Notes under the pieces: model-generated
Told to the model about the DNA's origin: nothing
Database searches by the model: none
Seen by the model: the letters and a program-made list of their open reading frames with translations, nothing else
Program-made: the position numbers and the translations under genes
Shown: one piece after another, positions 31,973 through 44,699 of the stretch
Numbering within the stretch: position 1 is the first letter of the stretch
Layout of the letters: the number at the start of each line of letters is the position of its first letter
Source of the DNA: Heterohyrax brucei
Lineage: Eukaryota; Chordata; Mammalia; Hyracoidea; Procaviidae
NCBI GenBank assembly: GCA_028571685.1
Contig: CM053164.1
Coordinates: 43,202,501 to 43,266,500, forward strand
Length of the DNA: 64,000 nt
Reading direction: 5' to 3'

Positions 31973-32467
31973 CCAGTGGCTAATGATCAGCATTTTTTCA
32001 TGCCCGTATTGTCCATTTCTATGTCCTCTGTAGAGAAATGTCTATTCAGATTCTTTGCCTATTTTAAAAATAGGTTATATGTCTTTTTACTGTAAAATTG
32101 TAAGTGTTCTTTATGTATTCCAGGCAAGTTCTGTATCAGCTATATATTAAAATATTTTCTATTCTATAGATTGTTTTTTCACTTCTACGATGACATTTTT
32201 AATTTTGATGAAGTACAATTTTTATCTGTTTTTTCTTTTGTTACTTTTGCTTTCAGTTTCATACCTTAGAAGTCATTGCTTTATTTAAGGCTCCAAATAT
32301 TTATATCAGTATTTTCTTCTAAAATCTTTATAGTTTTAGCTCTTATATTTAGGTCTTTGATTCACTTGGAGTTAATTTTTGTGTATGTTATGAGTTAGAA
32401 ACCCAACTTCATTCTTTGTAAGAGATGTCCAGTGATTCCAGTGCCATTTGTTGAAAATGCTGTTCTC

Positions 32468-32640
32468 ATTTGAAAAACCTGGTGGCACAGTGGGGAAGTG
32501 CTGTGTCTGCTAACCAGCAGTTTTGCAGTTCAGATCCACCAGGCTCTCCTGGGAAACTCCGTGGAACAGTCCTCTGCTGTCCTATGGGGTTGCTCAGAGT
32601 TGGAATTGTCCCAACAGCAGTAGGTTTGGCTCGTTTTTAT
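32468..32640 (+). repeat. AfroSINE
   Basis: 'aaaacctggtggcacagtgg', 'gcagttcagatccaccaggc' and 'ctatggggttgctcagagtt'. Confidence 0.92.
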
Positions 32641-34917
32641 TCTCATTTCATTGTCTTAGGATTCTTGTCAAAACTCATTGACCATAAATATGAGGGTTTA
32701 ATGTCTGGACTCTATCTGTGTGTTTATTACTGTGCCAATATTCAGTGTTGATTATGGTGACTTTGTAGTAAGTTTTGAAATTGGAAAGTGCAGCTCCTTG
32801 AACGTTTTTCTTTCTCAAGACTGCTTTAGCTTTTTTCAGTCCTTTGTATTTCCGTATGAATTGTAGTATCAGCTTGTCATTTTCTGCCACTGACTCAGAT
32901 GGAATTTTTGATAGGGATTACCTTGAATCTGTAGATTAATTTGGAATTTATTGCCATCTTAATAATATTAAGTTTTTGGATCGAGGAACACTTTCAAAAG
33001 TCTTTAAATTCTTTTGACAATATTTTAAAGTTTTCGGAGTATTCCTATATATTGTATTTCATGCAATTTTAATTAGAATTGTTTCATACTTTTGTTTTCA
33101 CTTTGATATTGTTATATAAAACTATAATTGATTGTTATATATTGATTTCATGTGCTGCAACCTTGTAGCTCAAATTTTTAATATAAAAATTTTTCTTACT
33201 GTTCATCAAAAATCTCTGTATAGACTTCTGATCTTTATCTTTCACTGCTTTTTTGAGGTCAGTCAGTTGGGTAAGGAAGTTAGATGATGTCTTATTTTAA
33301 TAATTGGAATGTATTTATAAAATAGTTATATTGCTTTTCCTTTTTTTGGTATTCTTTCTTTTTAATAATACTTTATTGTGTTTTAGGTGAAAATTAGATT
33401 TCTCTTTAACAATTTTTTAATGTTATTATGATTCACTGAAGGTTTATGGTCCGAGTCAGTTTGCCATGTGCAACCCCCTAGGCGCACCTCTGTGCGACTG
33501 TGGCTGCCCTCCAGATCCTGTGACAGCACACTCCTCCTTTCCACCTGTATTTCCCATATTCATAAGCCATCCCCTGTCCCCTCCTGTCCACCATCCCACC
33601 TCGTTTCTACAGTCTTGCTGTTCTCATGCTCTAATATCTGATTAGTGTAGTCCAATTTTTGTCTGAAGAGTTGTCTTTTGTACTGGTTTCAGCTGTGGCC
33701 TAGCAGTGAGACTAGAGGCCATGTTCTTGTGGAATCCTCAGGATTTCAGACCATCAGGTCTGATCTTTTAATAGAATTCTAGATCTCTACCTCCATTTTT
33801 CTCCTGCTACATCAGGGAGTCTACATTGTGTTCTCTCTTAAGGCAGTCATTGGTAGTGGCTGGGCATCATCTAGTTCTTCTGGTCTCATGTGGATGTAGT
33901 CTCTGGATCCTATGGTCCCTTCTGTCTCCTGGGCCCATATTTTCCTCTTGTCTTTGATGTCCTTCATTCTTCTCTGCTCCAGGTACATTGGGACCAATTA
34001 ATGCTGATTAGATGGCAGCTTGCTAGCTTTGAAGACCCAGATGCCACTCACCAAAATGGGTTGCAGAACATTTTTTTAAAAACAAAACTTAGTTATGCTA
34101 GTTGATCTAAATTTTTCCTAAAAGCGTGGTCCCCAGACTTCTACCCTTGCTACTCTGACATTCAAAATGTTGGGTTGTATTTAGGAAAGCGCTTAGCTCT
34201 TGGTATCTTGCAGCAATGTTAATTTCCCTTCAACTGTGTGCTGTCTAATCTATGAATGTCTATCACCTCCCTGGTAACCATCAAAGATTATTTTTTTCTG
34301 TGCTTAGCCCTTGAGTCCTCATAATTGTGGTCTTATACAGTATTTATTATTTTGCAAATGACTGATTTCATTCAGCATAAGGTCTTCCAGATGACTCTAT
34401 GTTATCAGGTGTTTCCCATGATGGTCGTTATTTTTATTATTGAGTAGGATTCCATTGTGTGGGTATATCATAGTTTATCTGTTCATCTGTTGATGGACAC
34501 CTAAGTTGACTCCATCTTTTTGCTGTTGCAGGCAGTGTTGCAATGAACATGTATATGTATCTATTTGTGTGACAGCCCTTATTTCTCTTAGATGTATTCC
34601 AAGTAGTAGGATTGCTGTATCATACAGTATATCTATTTGCAGCTTTTTAAGAATGTGTCAAATCAATTTCCGAAGTGGTTGTAGTCTTGCTATAACCTCT
34701 CCAACATTTATTGTTTTGTGTTTTTGGACTAATGCTAGCCTTGTTGGGGTGAGATGATATCTCACTGTAGTTTTGATCTGCATTTCTCTAATGGCTAATG
34801 ATCATCAGCATTTCCTCATGTGTTTTCTTTGGTGAAGTACCTGTTCATATCCTTTGCCCATTTTTTAACTGTCATTTTGTTGTTGAGGTTTTGCAGTAGA
34901 TTACGGAGACTAGATGC

Positions 34918-35639
34918 TGCCTTAGTCATCTGGTACTGCTCTAACAAATACCACCAGTGGATCCTTTAAAAAGAGAAATTTTATTTTGTCACAGTCCAGT
35001 AGGTTAAAAGTACAAATTCAGTGTATCAGCTCCAGGGAAAAGTTTTCTTTGTTCACAATTGTAGAAGGTCCTGGTCATCAGTCTTCCCTTGGACTGGAAG
35101 CTTTTGAGGTATAGGGACCCCAGTTCTTTCCAAAGATGTGCTCAACTCTTGGCACTACTTATTGGTGGTATAAAGTCTACAGATCTCTCTGCTAGCTTCT
35201 GTCCTTTATATCTCAAGACTGCTTCAAGGCGCAAAACAATCTTACATGTTGAGTTCTGCCCTGCCAACACAACCGCCTTCCATCCCCATCCTCCCTCCCT
35301 GTGAATGAGGATTTTAAAGAGGCGGGAGAAGAAAGAGGATAATGAAGAGGTGGGAGAAGAAATGAACATATAGGGGGAAAAGGTAGACAATGTTTTAAAT
35401 ATTCCCTTTCTTTAAATATTTATTCCATTCAGTTTTAATATTCAGCCTTTATAACTCTAATAAGGATTCCAGGTAGTGCAACAATTAAGCAGTTGGCTGC
35501 TAACTGAAAGGTGGCCTGTTTGAACTCTGTATTGTAGAGGCAGGATTTAAAACATGGAGAAACATCTCACAATACCAGAAATCATGGCCAAGCCAAACCA
35601 CCACATACATTTTTGCAGAGTACAACTAAATCGCTGACA
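34918..35639 (-). mobile_element. MaLR-like LTR inside L1 'C', itself interrupted
   Basis: It starts TGCCTTAGTCATCTGG and ends ATCGCTGACA. Flanks GATGC (34913-34917) and GGCGC (35640-35644) may be a decayed duplication. Between about 35305 and 35535 there is foreign purine-rich sequence plus a SINE fragment; the LTR resumes at 'tagaggcaggatttaaaac'. Confidence 0.72.
35462..35535 (+). repeat. AfroSINE fragment
   Basis: 'gattccaggtagtgcaacaa' and 'ttggctgctaactgaaaggt' match the SINE head; the rest is missing. Confidence 0.65.
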
Positions 35640-36574
35640 GGCGCCAGTCATATTGTTGGTTGCCAAAATTCTTTCGCAGGCTGTAGGTAGTTTTTTGCTC
35701 TTTTGGTAAAGTTTTTGGATGAGCACAAGTATTTGATTTTTAAGAGGTGCCAGTTATCTATTTTCTTTTCTCATGTTTGTGCACTGTTAGCAATATTTTG
35801 CAGCCTGTTTATGCTGTGTATTAGGGCTTCCAGCATTGTACCAATTTTTTCTTCTATAGTCTTTATCATTTTAGATTTCATGTTTAGGTCTTTGATCCAT
35901 TTTGAGGTAGTTTTTGTGCATGATACGAGATATGGGTCTTGTTTCATTTTTTTTGCACATGGTCCAGTTTAGCCAGCACCATTTGTTTGAAAAGACCATT
36001 TTTTCCCCCATTTCTCTGACCTGGGGCCTCTGTCCAGTATCAGCTCCTCGTAGGTGGATGGTGTTATACCTGTACACTTTATTCTGTTCCTTTGGTGTGT
36101 GTATCTGTTGTTGTGCCAGTGCCAGGCTGTGGCAGTTCAGTAGTTTCTAAAGTCGGTTAATATGAGGACTCCCATGTGGGTGCTGTTCAGTGATGTTTTA
36201 CTTATCTGGGATTTCTTTCCTTTGCATATGAAGTTGGTGATTTGTTTCTCTATGTTAATAAAAATTGACATTGGAGTTGTTATGGAATTGCATTGTATCT
36301 GTAGATGGCTTTGGGAAGAATAGACATTTTCATGATGCTATGTCATCCTATCCATGAACAAAGTAAGTGTCTCCACCCATGTGGATCTCCTTTGATTTCT
36401 TGCAAGAGTCTTTCTTTGTATAGGCCTTTTACATGTCTGCTTAGATTTATTGCTAGGTATTTTATCTTCTTGGGAGCTATTGTGAATGGTGATGATTTGG
36501 TGATTTCCTCTTTGATGGTCTATTTGTTGGTGTAAAGGAATCTCACTGATTTATTTATGCTTATCTTGAATCCT

Positions 36575-36742
36575 GAAGGAAACCCTGGTGGTATAGTGGG
36601 TTAAGTGCTACTTCTGCTAACCAAAAGGTCAGCAGTTCAAATCCACCAGGTGCTCCTTGGAAACCCTACATAGTTCTGCCCTGACCTATAGGGTCAGTAT
36701 GAGTCAGACTTGATGGCGATGGGTTTGGTTTGGTTTCTTTTG
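36575..36742 (+). repeat. AfroSINE inside L1 'C' ORF2
   Basis: 'gaaaccctggtggtatagtg', 'aaccaaaaggtcagcagttc', 'aaatccaccaggtgctcctt' and a 'gggtttggtttggtttcttt' tail. It is well preserved, so younger than its L1 host. Confidence 0.95.
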
Positions 36743-39045
36743 GTTGTATCCTGATAGTTTGCTGAACTCTTCTGTTAGTTACAGTAGTTGTCCCGAACTA
36801 TCCTACAGGGTTTTCTGAGTGTAAGATCCTATCATCTGCAAATAGTGATACTTTGACTACTTTGTTACCAATTTGGATGTCTTTTATTTCTTCATCCTGT
36901 CTGATTGCTCTAGCTGGAACTTCCAGCACAACATTGAATAAAAGTGGTGACAGCAGGAATCCTTGTTTGGTTCTCTTTCTCAAGGAGAAGGCTTTCCATC
37001 TCTCTCCATTTAGGATGATGTTGCCTGGTGCTTTGCATAAATGCCTTGTATTATGTTTAGGAATTTCCTGTCTATTCCTGTTTTGCTGAGAGTTCTTAAC
37101 ATGACTGAGTATTGGACTTTGCCAAATGCCTTTTCTTTATCAATCGATAAAATCAAGTGGTTCTTAGCTTTTGTTTTATTTATGTGGTTGATCACGTTAA
37201 TTGTTTTTCTGGTGTTAAACCATCCCTGCTGCATCTCTGGCATGAATTCTGCTTGGTCATGGTGGATAATTTTTTTGATATGTTGTTGAATTCTATTGGC
37301 TAGAATTCTGTTGATGAGTTTTGCATCTAAGTTCATGAGACATATTGGTCTGTAATTTTCCTTTATTGTGCAGTCTTTACCCAGTTTTGGTATCAGGGTT
37401 ATGCCGGCTTCAAAGAATGAATTTGGAAGTATTCCATCTCTTCTATGCTGTGAAATATTTTTAGTAATAGTGACGTTAACTCTTCTTTGTAAGTTTTGAT
37501 AGAAGTCTCCAGCACAGCCATCTGGGCCAGGATGGTTTTTACTTAGGAGTTTTAAAATTACTTTTCATTTTCTTCCTGTGTGATAGGTTTAGTAAGTTAT
37601 TCTACTTGTTTGTGTTAGCTTTGGTATGTAGTGTGTTTCTAGAAATTTTTCCACTTTCTCTAGGTTTTTAAATTTATTAGAGATGGTTTTTTAAATTATT
37701 CCATTATAATTCTTTTATTTTCATTTGGGTCTGTTGTGATCTTACCTGTCTCATTTCTTATTCAAGTTATTTGCCTCTGCTCCTATTTTTCTTTTTGTGA
37801 GTTTGGCCAATGGCTTATTGATTTTGTTGATCTTCTCGTAAGAACTAGCTTTTGATCCTGTTAACTCTTTCAGTTGCTTTTGTATTCTCTAATTCAGTTA
37901 GTTTTTCTCTGATTTTTATTATCTACTCTATTCTGGAGATAGAGGGGTTCTTTTGTTGCTGTCTTTCTACTTGTTCGAGTTTTATGATTAATTCTTTGAT
38001 TTAGGCTTTTCTTTTGCATGTGTGCATTTATTAAGATAAATTGGCCTCTGAGCACTGTTTTTTCTATACCCCATAGGTTCCAGTAGAATGCGCTTTTATT
38101 CTCATTTGATTCTGTGAAGTTCTTTATTCTGTCCTTGATTTCTTCTGTAACCTAGATTTTTTTGAGCAAGGTGTTGTTCAGATTCCATGTGTTTGATTTT
38201 TTCACACCCTTTTCTGATTTTTAGTTTTATGGCTTTATGGCCTAAGAAGATGCTGTGCAATGTTCCAGTGCTCTGAATTTTGTTAAGACTTGTTGTATGT
38301 CGTAATATGTAGTCTATTCTGGAGAAAGTTCCATGTGCATTGGAAAAGAAGGTGTATTTGTTGACTGTTGGGTGGAATGTTCTTTGTATGTCTGTGAGGT
38401 CAAGTTGGTTGATTGTGGCATTTAGATTTTCCCTGTCTTTATTGAGCTTCTTTGTGGCTGTTCTGTCCATCACCAAAAGTGGCATGTTGAAGTATCCTAC
38501 TTTCGTTGTGGAGCTGTCTCTCTCTCTTTCCAGTGCTGTTAGAGTGTTTGATGTATGTAGGGGCTCTTTCATTGGGTGCATCAAAATTTAATATTCTTAT
38601 GTCCTCCTAGTATAGATCCTTCAAGCAATATATAGTAACCTTCCTTGTCCACTGTGGTGGATTTTACTTTAAAGTCTTTTTTATCTCAAATTAGTATTGC
38701 CACTCTTGCCCTTTTGTGAATGATGTTAAGATTGGTGTGTATTTTTTTATTCTTTAAGCTTCAGTTTCTTTGTATCTGTAAGTTTAAAGTGTATCTCTTA
38801 TAATCAGCCTTTAGATTGATTGTGCTTTTTTATCCATCTTGCAACACTTTGTCTCTTTATTGGTGCCTTTGATGCATTTACATTCAATGTAATTATTGAT
38901 AGATATGATTTTAGTGCTGTCATTTTGGTATGTTGTTGACAGTTTCTTCGTTCCACGTTATTGTCAGTGTGGAGTCATTTTTCTTTATGGGTTTCCTTTT
39001 CATCCTTTTCATAGTTGTTGGCTTTATCTCTGCTGAGACTGCTTG

Positions 39046-39068
39046 TTTTTTTTTTTTTTTTTTTTTTT
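39046..39068. repeat. Poly(T) tract of 23, then T-rich
   Basis: The run is uninterrupted and continues as 'gtttgtttttt'. It lies in the inter-ORF region of antisense L1 'C', where it would read as an A-tract in the L1 sense. Confidence 0.95.
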
Positions 39069-40257
39069 GTTTGTTTTTTCTTGTTTTGACATGTAGGATT
39101 GTTAATTTCCTTTGTGGTTAACTTAATATTTACCCCTAATGTTCTAAGTTTAAGCCACACTTTAATTTCTTTGTATTGCTTTGACTTCATCTCCATCTTA
39201 AAGCTCTATGAGTACATTAATTTGTCCCTCTTTGGTATAATGTTGTTGTCATTTACATGTTGAGATCTCTGTTTTTGTCTTTTTAGTGTTTTAGCTTTTT
39301 TTTTATGGATTTCCTATTTCTGTTGATTCTGGATGCTCTGAGCTGCATTGTATCATTGAACATATATCTGATATTATTGATTTTCTAATCAAAGAACTTC
39401 TTTCAGTATTTCTTTTAATTTTGGTTTGGTTTTTGTAAAATCTGTAAACTTCTTTTTACCTGGGAATGTCCTAATTTCACCATCGTATTTGAGAGACAAT
39501 TTTGGAGGATATATTATTCTTGGTTGGCAGTATTTTTTTCTTCAAGGCTTTGCATATGACATCCCATTGCTTTCTTGCAAATACAGTTTCCGCTGAGTAA
39601 TCTGAGCTGAGCCTTAATGGCTCTCCTTTGTATGTTATTTCTTGTTTAAGCCTAGCTGTCTTTATCTTTAGTTTTGTTAAGTTTGATTATAATATATCTT
39701 GATATCTTTCTTTGTGGATCTACCTTGTGTGGAATTCAGTGACTGTCTTGGATAGACATGCTCTTATCTTTCGTGATATCAAGGAAATTTTCTGTTGAGA
39801 TATGTTTGACAATTGTCTCTGTATTTTCTGTTGTCTCCCCTTGTTCTGGTATTCCAGTCATTCATGAGTTGTTTCTCTTTATAGAGTTCTGCATAACTCA
39901 TAGTTTTTCTTCATTTTTTAAAATCCTGCCCCTTTGACTTTCTATTGAATTATCTAACTCTGTATTCTGCTGAATTTCAGATTGTTGGTGCTCAAGTATT
40001 TCATGCTGCCCATTTAATTTTTCAGTTCGCTCTGATGCACTTTGCCTAATGTGCTGCAGAATTCTAAACATTACTCTTTTGTATTCTGCCTCTCATAAGG
40101 AAGCCTTATTTATCTAGAAATTTTTTGAATCTTTGTTTTAGGAATTCTGAGGCCATGGTGTTCTGTTTCTTTAAATGGTTAGAAATTGATTGATGTCTCC
40201 GAGCAGTCAGAAAATTCTTGTAATTTATTTGTCTGATTATTGTGTTCTAATTGATAT

Positions 40258-40258
<1 letters not shown>

Positions 40259-40300
<42 letters not shown>
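40259..40300. repeat. (CA)n microsatellite, about 17 units, then (TA)n
   Basis: An uninterrupted CA run from 40261 to 40294 precedes 'tatata'. It lies inside L1 'C' (ORF1/5' region). Confidence 0.97.
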
Positions 40301-40301
<1 letters not shown>

Positions 40302-41149
40302 TTTAAATCTAAGTTTTCAATGTCCAAATATTTTGGTTGTTTGATCTAAATTTATTATTATTGTAATCTTAAAAATTCCAGTGTAGTGTCACCGGATGTT
40401 TAGATCTGTAAGTGAGCTGAGAAAGACAGGGAGAGTTGGAGCTCAGGGGAATCCAGTAGAACTTTTTTAGTTCCCCTCCCTTTGTTTCCCACTCCAAATC
40501 TGAAAGACTGACTAAGTGCATGCATGTAAGTTGTCCCACTTCAGGCCCAGATAGTGCCTCAGGGTTTGGTGCCCAGTATAGAGCAGAGAAGATGAGAGAG
40601 TGCTTAGGGGAAGGTAGAGAGATCAGTGCATAGAAAAGATTTTGAGTCTGCAAGAGTTCAGTAGCACATAACTTATGATGTACAGGTGAAAGTCCTTTGT
40701 GGTTCTGTAGGTATGGCCTTCTGAGGCTCAGCCTCTCACTGGGAAAGATGCACTATGCTCATGGTGCTGCTGCTCTGTTTGGCTGTCCACTGCCATGCTT
40801 CAGCTCCACCTGGGTGGCTGAAGGGGATCCTTCTGAGGAGTGCAGATTTAAATCTGACCAAGGCAGTTGTCTCTTTACCTGCTTTTTCCTCCCTGTCACC
40901 CAGTCTGATCTCTCAGCTTTCTGCTTGATATTTAGGCCTCATCAGCCTGTTTGTTGCAGTTAATGTAGCCTACATGGTGCTAGCAGGGTGAAGTCTTGCA
41001 GATCCTTGCTACTTCTGAACATGCTCTCGCTTCCTCTTTCAACTCTTCAACTTTGTCTTTGATGTTCAAGGTTCCTAGATTGTCATATATAGGCAAGTCA
41101 CTTTGAGGGTGTGGGCTTTGCTGTAATAGAGGGCCTACAGGAAGCATCT

Positions 41150-41176
41150 GCCTGCTCTGCCGTCTTGGACCCTACC
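41150..41176 (-). promoter_or_regulatory. L1 'C' 5' start with YY1-like core
   Basis: The reverse complement reads CAAGACGGCAGAGCAGGC. L1 5' ends normally begin with a G-rich stretch and CAAGATGGC, a YY1 core that sets initiation at the first base. One base differs from that core. Confidence 0.55.
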
Positions 41177-42097
41177 CATCCCTTCAACAATTTTTATACA
41201 AATTGTTCTGTACCATTGGTTACAATTTTTACAATGTCTCAGCATTCTTATTGCTTCCATTCTGTTTGTTGTTTCCATTATTGTAGCTTCTCTTCCCATC
41301 CTTATCTTTTATCTTTGCTTTTAGATAAATGTTGACCATTTTTTATCATATAGTTAATTGTTTGAGGAAGCATATTACTCATGGGTGATACTATCTGCTT
41401 TGTAAATCTGTCTGTTATTTGGCTGAAAGGTGACCTGTAGAAATAGCTTCAGTTCCAAATTAAAAGTGTACTTTAGGGATGTCTCTGGTCTCCATGGGTA
41501 CAGTAGGTCAGAACTTTATTTTTAGAAATTTGAATTTTCTACAGTTTTCTCACATTATTTTTCTTTGAATTCCTAAAGTGAACTTAAAGCAGTGCCCAAG
41601 GTTGAAAAACCAGCAGTGAAATAAGCTTATAGTATTAAAAAAAGAAAACCCACTGTCATCAATAATAGCTATTTCTAAATGTCTTCTAGAAGAACCTCTG
41701 GGTGGGTTTCACCCACCTATCTTTCGACTAGCAAAGAAGTACTTAACCATTTGTAGGACCTGGAAACTCCTTGATATCAAGGGAAACTGGAAAATAAGCA
41801 AGTATGAAGCTTCCAGGTGCTATGCAACAAGTATCACTGAAAAGCAGAAAGCTGTTAAACTGTCATTGGAAGGGTCCTAACTAACTTAATGGTTTCATGT
41901 TGTAGGTTAGGAATCAGCTCTCAAATTTTTCAAAGTAGCTTCTCTTTTCCATTTAATTTGTATTCTACTTTCCATTTAAAACTTAAATCACAAATATGAG
42001 AATTTGTGAAGATTCAAAAGTTCTTTTTGGAAAAGATATTGACTCTTTTAGAGAGGGGCTTGCTGTTGTCCATGCTCATGCATTAAATAAACAGACA
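41177..42097. other. Intron, mostly unassigned
   Basis: 41.2-41.55 kb contains 'tctgttatttggctgaaagg', resembling the 3' UTR block at 54.85 kb, so part may be an old L1 3' region. The remainder shows nothing recognisable. Confidence 0.4.
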
Positions 42098-42255
42098 AAC
42101 AAAAAAAAGCACACCCACTGCTGTCGAGCTAATTCTGACTCAGAGTGACCTTGTAGAACAGAGTAGAACTGCCCCGTATGGTTTCCAAGGAGCAGCTGGT
42201 AGATTTGAACTGCCAAACTTTTTGATTAGCAGCCAAGTTCTCCTTGCTGTATAAC
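42098..42255 (-). repeat. AfroSINE (antisense)
   Basis: 'cccactgctgtcgagctaat', 'agagtagaactgccccgtat', 'gaactgccaaactttttgat' and 'ccttgctgtat'. Confidence 0.92.
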
Positions 42256-43650
42256 AGGTTTATTAGTCACTGATCAAGATTACTAGCTCACCTGTTAACT
42301 TTTTCCAAATCAGTGTTCATTGTGTCTGCTTACAAATCGTTTAGAAAGTTCATGGTTCTTTTGCTAATGTATAGTGTTGACAGGTCTTTAAACTTTATTA
42401 GGTATCCAGATTACTTGAGGACCTTAAAATGCAGATTCTTATTTAGCAGGTCTAGAGTGGGGCATAACAAGCTGCCAGAGACCAAAGTCTGCATAACAAG
42501 GGTGTAAACTATTTTCCATAAGTACTTGAGAGAACTTGTGTATTTAACAAGAATTGTATATTTTAGCACTGTTTAACACAAATTCAGCCAGATGATTTAA
42601 CAAGATCTGACAGTTGTTAAAAGTTTGTATAATGCTATTTTATTTGAGAAAAGATAGTGTAATTTTAATAAAAATTAGTCTGGTTTCATTAGAGTGGACC
42701 AACACAGGTCATTGTGCCAACCCAGTATTTTTAATTCATCTGAGAGTTGTCTTCTCTAAGTAATGAATTAACATGTTTGTCTTGGCTGTTATTGTTGATC
42801 AATGTAAGAACTTTCAAGTTGGAAAAAAGTAATATCTCTTACATATTCATGGTTAGAAAAGACTCTTTTTCCTACCGTATTACTCAATATCCTTGTTTGT
42901 ACAAGGGCCTCCAAAATAAAATTCTGCGTATGTTTAGTACTAAGAAAATTGTATGCTCTCTGTTGTCAGAAAGTAAATACAGTGCAACTCACATTTCCTT
43001 TTTACCCAGGAAAGCTGAAGGTCAGGTGCATTTCACAAGTGCTGTAATCTTTCACTTCATGTACTTGAAAATGTCCACTCCCTCTTTTTCCTTTCATCAT
43101 TTCTTTTTAGCTTTATCTTTAGAGGTCATGTCTTATAATGCATTTTAATTTGAAAATAATTTTCATTTTATAATTGTGTATTAAATTTAAAATGAAGTGT
43201 AGAATTCAAGGAAAATTTGATAGGACTATATTTTAAGTATAGGAGTATTGGAACTTTCATTTTTCTTTTCTTTAACCTTTCTTAGTATGTTATATATTGT
43301 CTTGGAAAGTTGTATGAACAGTCACTTTATGTTTCAAATAATTTTTCCTATCCATTTAAATCAGAATTTTTTTATAGAAAAGAATTACTTGTGCTTAATA
43401 TGATTTGTGCATTATTAGAATGCCTGTTTATCTTCACAATGTTTTTTGCCTTAATTGGTATGAGTTCATGTTGAATTTTCTTTTTTTAATTCCTAGTAGA
43501 AATCAATAAGATCAGTTCATTTGTTTGTTTTTTTCTCTAGTCTCATACTAGCCCACATTGCCACTCTCACTCCTAGGCAGTGTCCACCATGGCCCTGGGA
43601 GTTTATTGTTGCACCGTAAGATTTCAGTTTAATTAACTGTACCTTCAACT
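42256..43650. other. Intron, no recognised feature
   Basis: AT-rich and unique-looking. The ORF at 42747-43148 (+) of 133 aa has no domain, its codons are AT-driven, and it lacks splice or promoter support. Confidence 0.4.
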
Positions 43651-43797
43651 ATTCTGGAGCCCTGGTGGCACAGGGGTCAAAAGCTGTGGCCACTAATCAA
43701 AAAGGTGACACTTAAAATCTACCAGTTGTTCTTTGAAAACCCTGTGGAGTGGTTCTTTCTTGTAGGGTTGCTGTGTGTCAGAATTAACTCAGTGGTG
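43651..43797 (+). repeat. AfroSINE abutting an L1 start
   Basis: 'ggagccctggtggcacaggg', 'cttaaaatctaccagttgtt' and 'gtcagaattaactcagtggt'. L1 'E' begins immediately after it. Confidence 0.9.
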
Positions 43798-43808
43798 AGG
43801 GGCATGGT

Positions 43809-43817
43809 CAAGATGGC
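43809..43817 (+). promoter_or_regulatory. YY1-like core in the L1 'E' 5' end
   Basis: CAAGATGGC lies a dozen bases inside the L1 5' end, the position known for the YY1 site of human L1. Confidence 0.6.
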
Positions 43818-44699
43818 AGGCTGGACACACATCTCCTTGATTCCCTCTGAGAACTAAGGCCTGGAATGATAATTGAATGGAGCAGTGTGGACATATAGGG
43901 ACTCCTAGGATTTGGTATAGGGTTGTCAGATTGAACTGGGGGCCAGTAAAAGGGAAACTACCTCTCTCTAACATGAACAAGCTGCATGCTGAGTCCTGTT
44001 TCTGCTAACTCACCATTTGGGAGGACTGCAGGTATTGATGTCTTCTTTGTTTTCCAGGAGGCAGAGACTGGGCATGACACAGCAAATGTGCTGAACTTCA
44101 CTGCTTAAGGAAACAGCATCTAGCACAACAGAGGAACTGTACTTAGGATAGCCACATTTTGAGAGCCTGGCTGCTCACTGAGGGCATCACTGCCCCTCCA
44201 CTCTCCCATTTCTGTGTTGTATCATAGATTCTGCTGTTTCATGGCAGGATGGCAACTCAGGCTTGATGCCATCTTGGTCAGCTAGGAAGCAGAGTCACCC
44301 ATTTGGAGGTCTTGGCTGGGACTCATTATTCACACTGAGAAGCAGGGACTGTCTGGAAAGTGCTTCTCCAGCAGAAAAGTTGTGTTTAGAAGACTGGTGC
44401 CTAGAGTTATGGGTGGGGACTGGCAGAGGATGACAGGAAGGCTGTAACCCATCCCTACTGTAAACTATGTCGTAGCATCAGGGTACAGCCTATGAGGAGC
44501 TTCTGTTGTCAGCCAGAAGGAGGGGACTGCCACACCTGAGGGCTGGACTGATTTTGGCAGCTGTTGGACAGCTCCTTTCTTAGCAGTGAAGTACTTTTTA
44601 AAAATAAGATTCCCTGGAGAACTGACTGCTGAATGACTGGAGAGCATCTCCTCCCCCTTCACTGATCCACATTATAGGGTTGACTGACAGCTCCCAAGT

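Larger units (their letters stand above)
29850..33355 (-). mobile_element. Old antisense L1 carrying an L1 tail and four SINEs
   Basis: L1M-type reverse complement blocks run 'tattgagatataatacatat', 'catcagttggtagatgtttg', 'ccaccagcagtgtatgaggg', 'aattaatttggaatttattg'. Collinear pieces lie at 29.85-30.40, 31.25-31.40, 31.60-31.64, 31.97-32.46 and 32.64-33.35 kb. ORF2 C-terminal and thumb sequence is recognisable but fully decayed. Confidence 0.8.
34300..38923 (-). pseudogene. L1 'C' ORF2 pseudogene
   Basis: The start is at 38923 (ATGACAGCACTAAAATC in sense). The endonuclease C-terminal part at 38102-38584 has HGTFSRIDYILRH, but the expected Ser-Asp-His triad before the final strand reads LGH. 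RT remains at 37010-37336 have [13 protein letters not shown], and at 36798-36983 have [11 protein letters not shown] and [12 protein letters not shown], so the two RT aspartates survive. The C-terminal part at 34.3-34.9 kb is reduced. It is broken by an LTR, a SINE and several stops and frameshifts. Confidence 0.82.
33356..41176 (-). mobile_element. L1 LINE 'C', antisense, near end-to-end
   Basis: The 3' tail lies at 33356-33390 (reverse complement 'cacaataaagtattattaaa'), the 3' UTR at 33.4-34.3 kb and ORF2 at 34.3-38.92 kb. The inter-ORF region holds a T-run, ORF1 remains and 5' UTR follow at 39.2-41.1 kb, and a 5' start-like CAAGACGGC sits at about 41.16 kb. It is interrupted by an LTR (34918-35639) and a SINE (36575-36742). 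It is the longest L1 of the window but full of frameshifts. Confidence 0.85.

Noticed and set aside
40259-40300. (CA)n tract as a functional element
   Set aside because: An ordinary microsatellite inside an old L1.
42747-43148. 133-aa ORF as a possible gene
   Set aside because: Composition is that of AT-rich intron, there is no domain or promoter, and its length is within chance for 64 kb.
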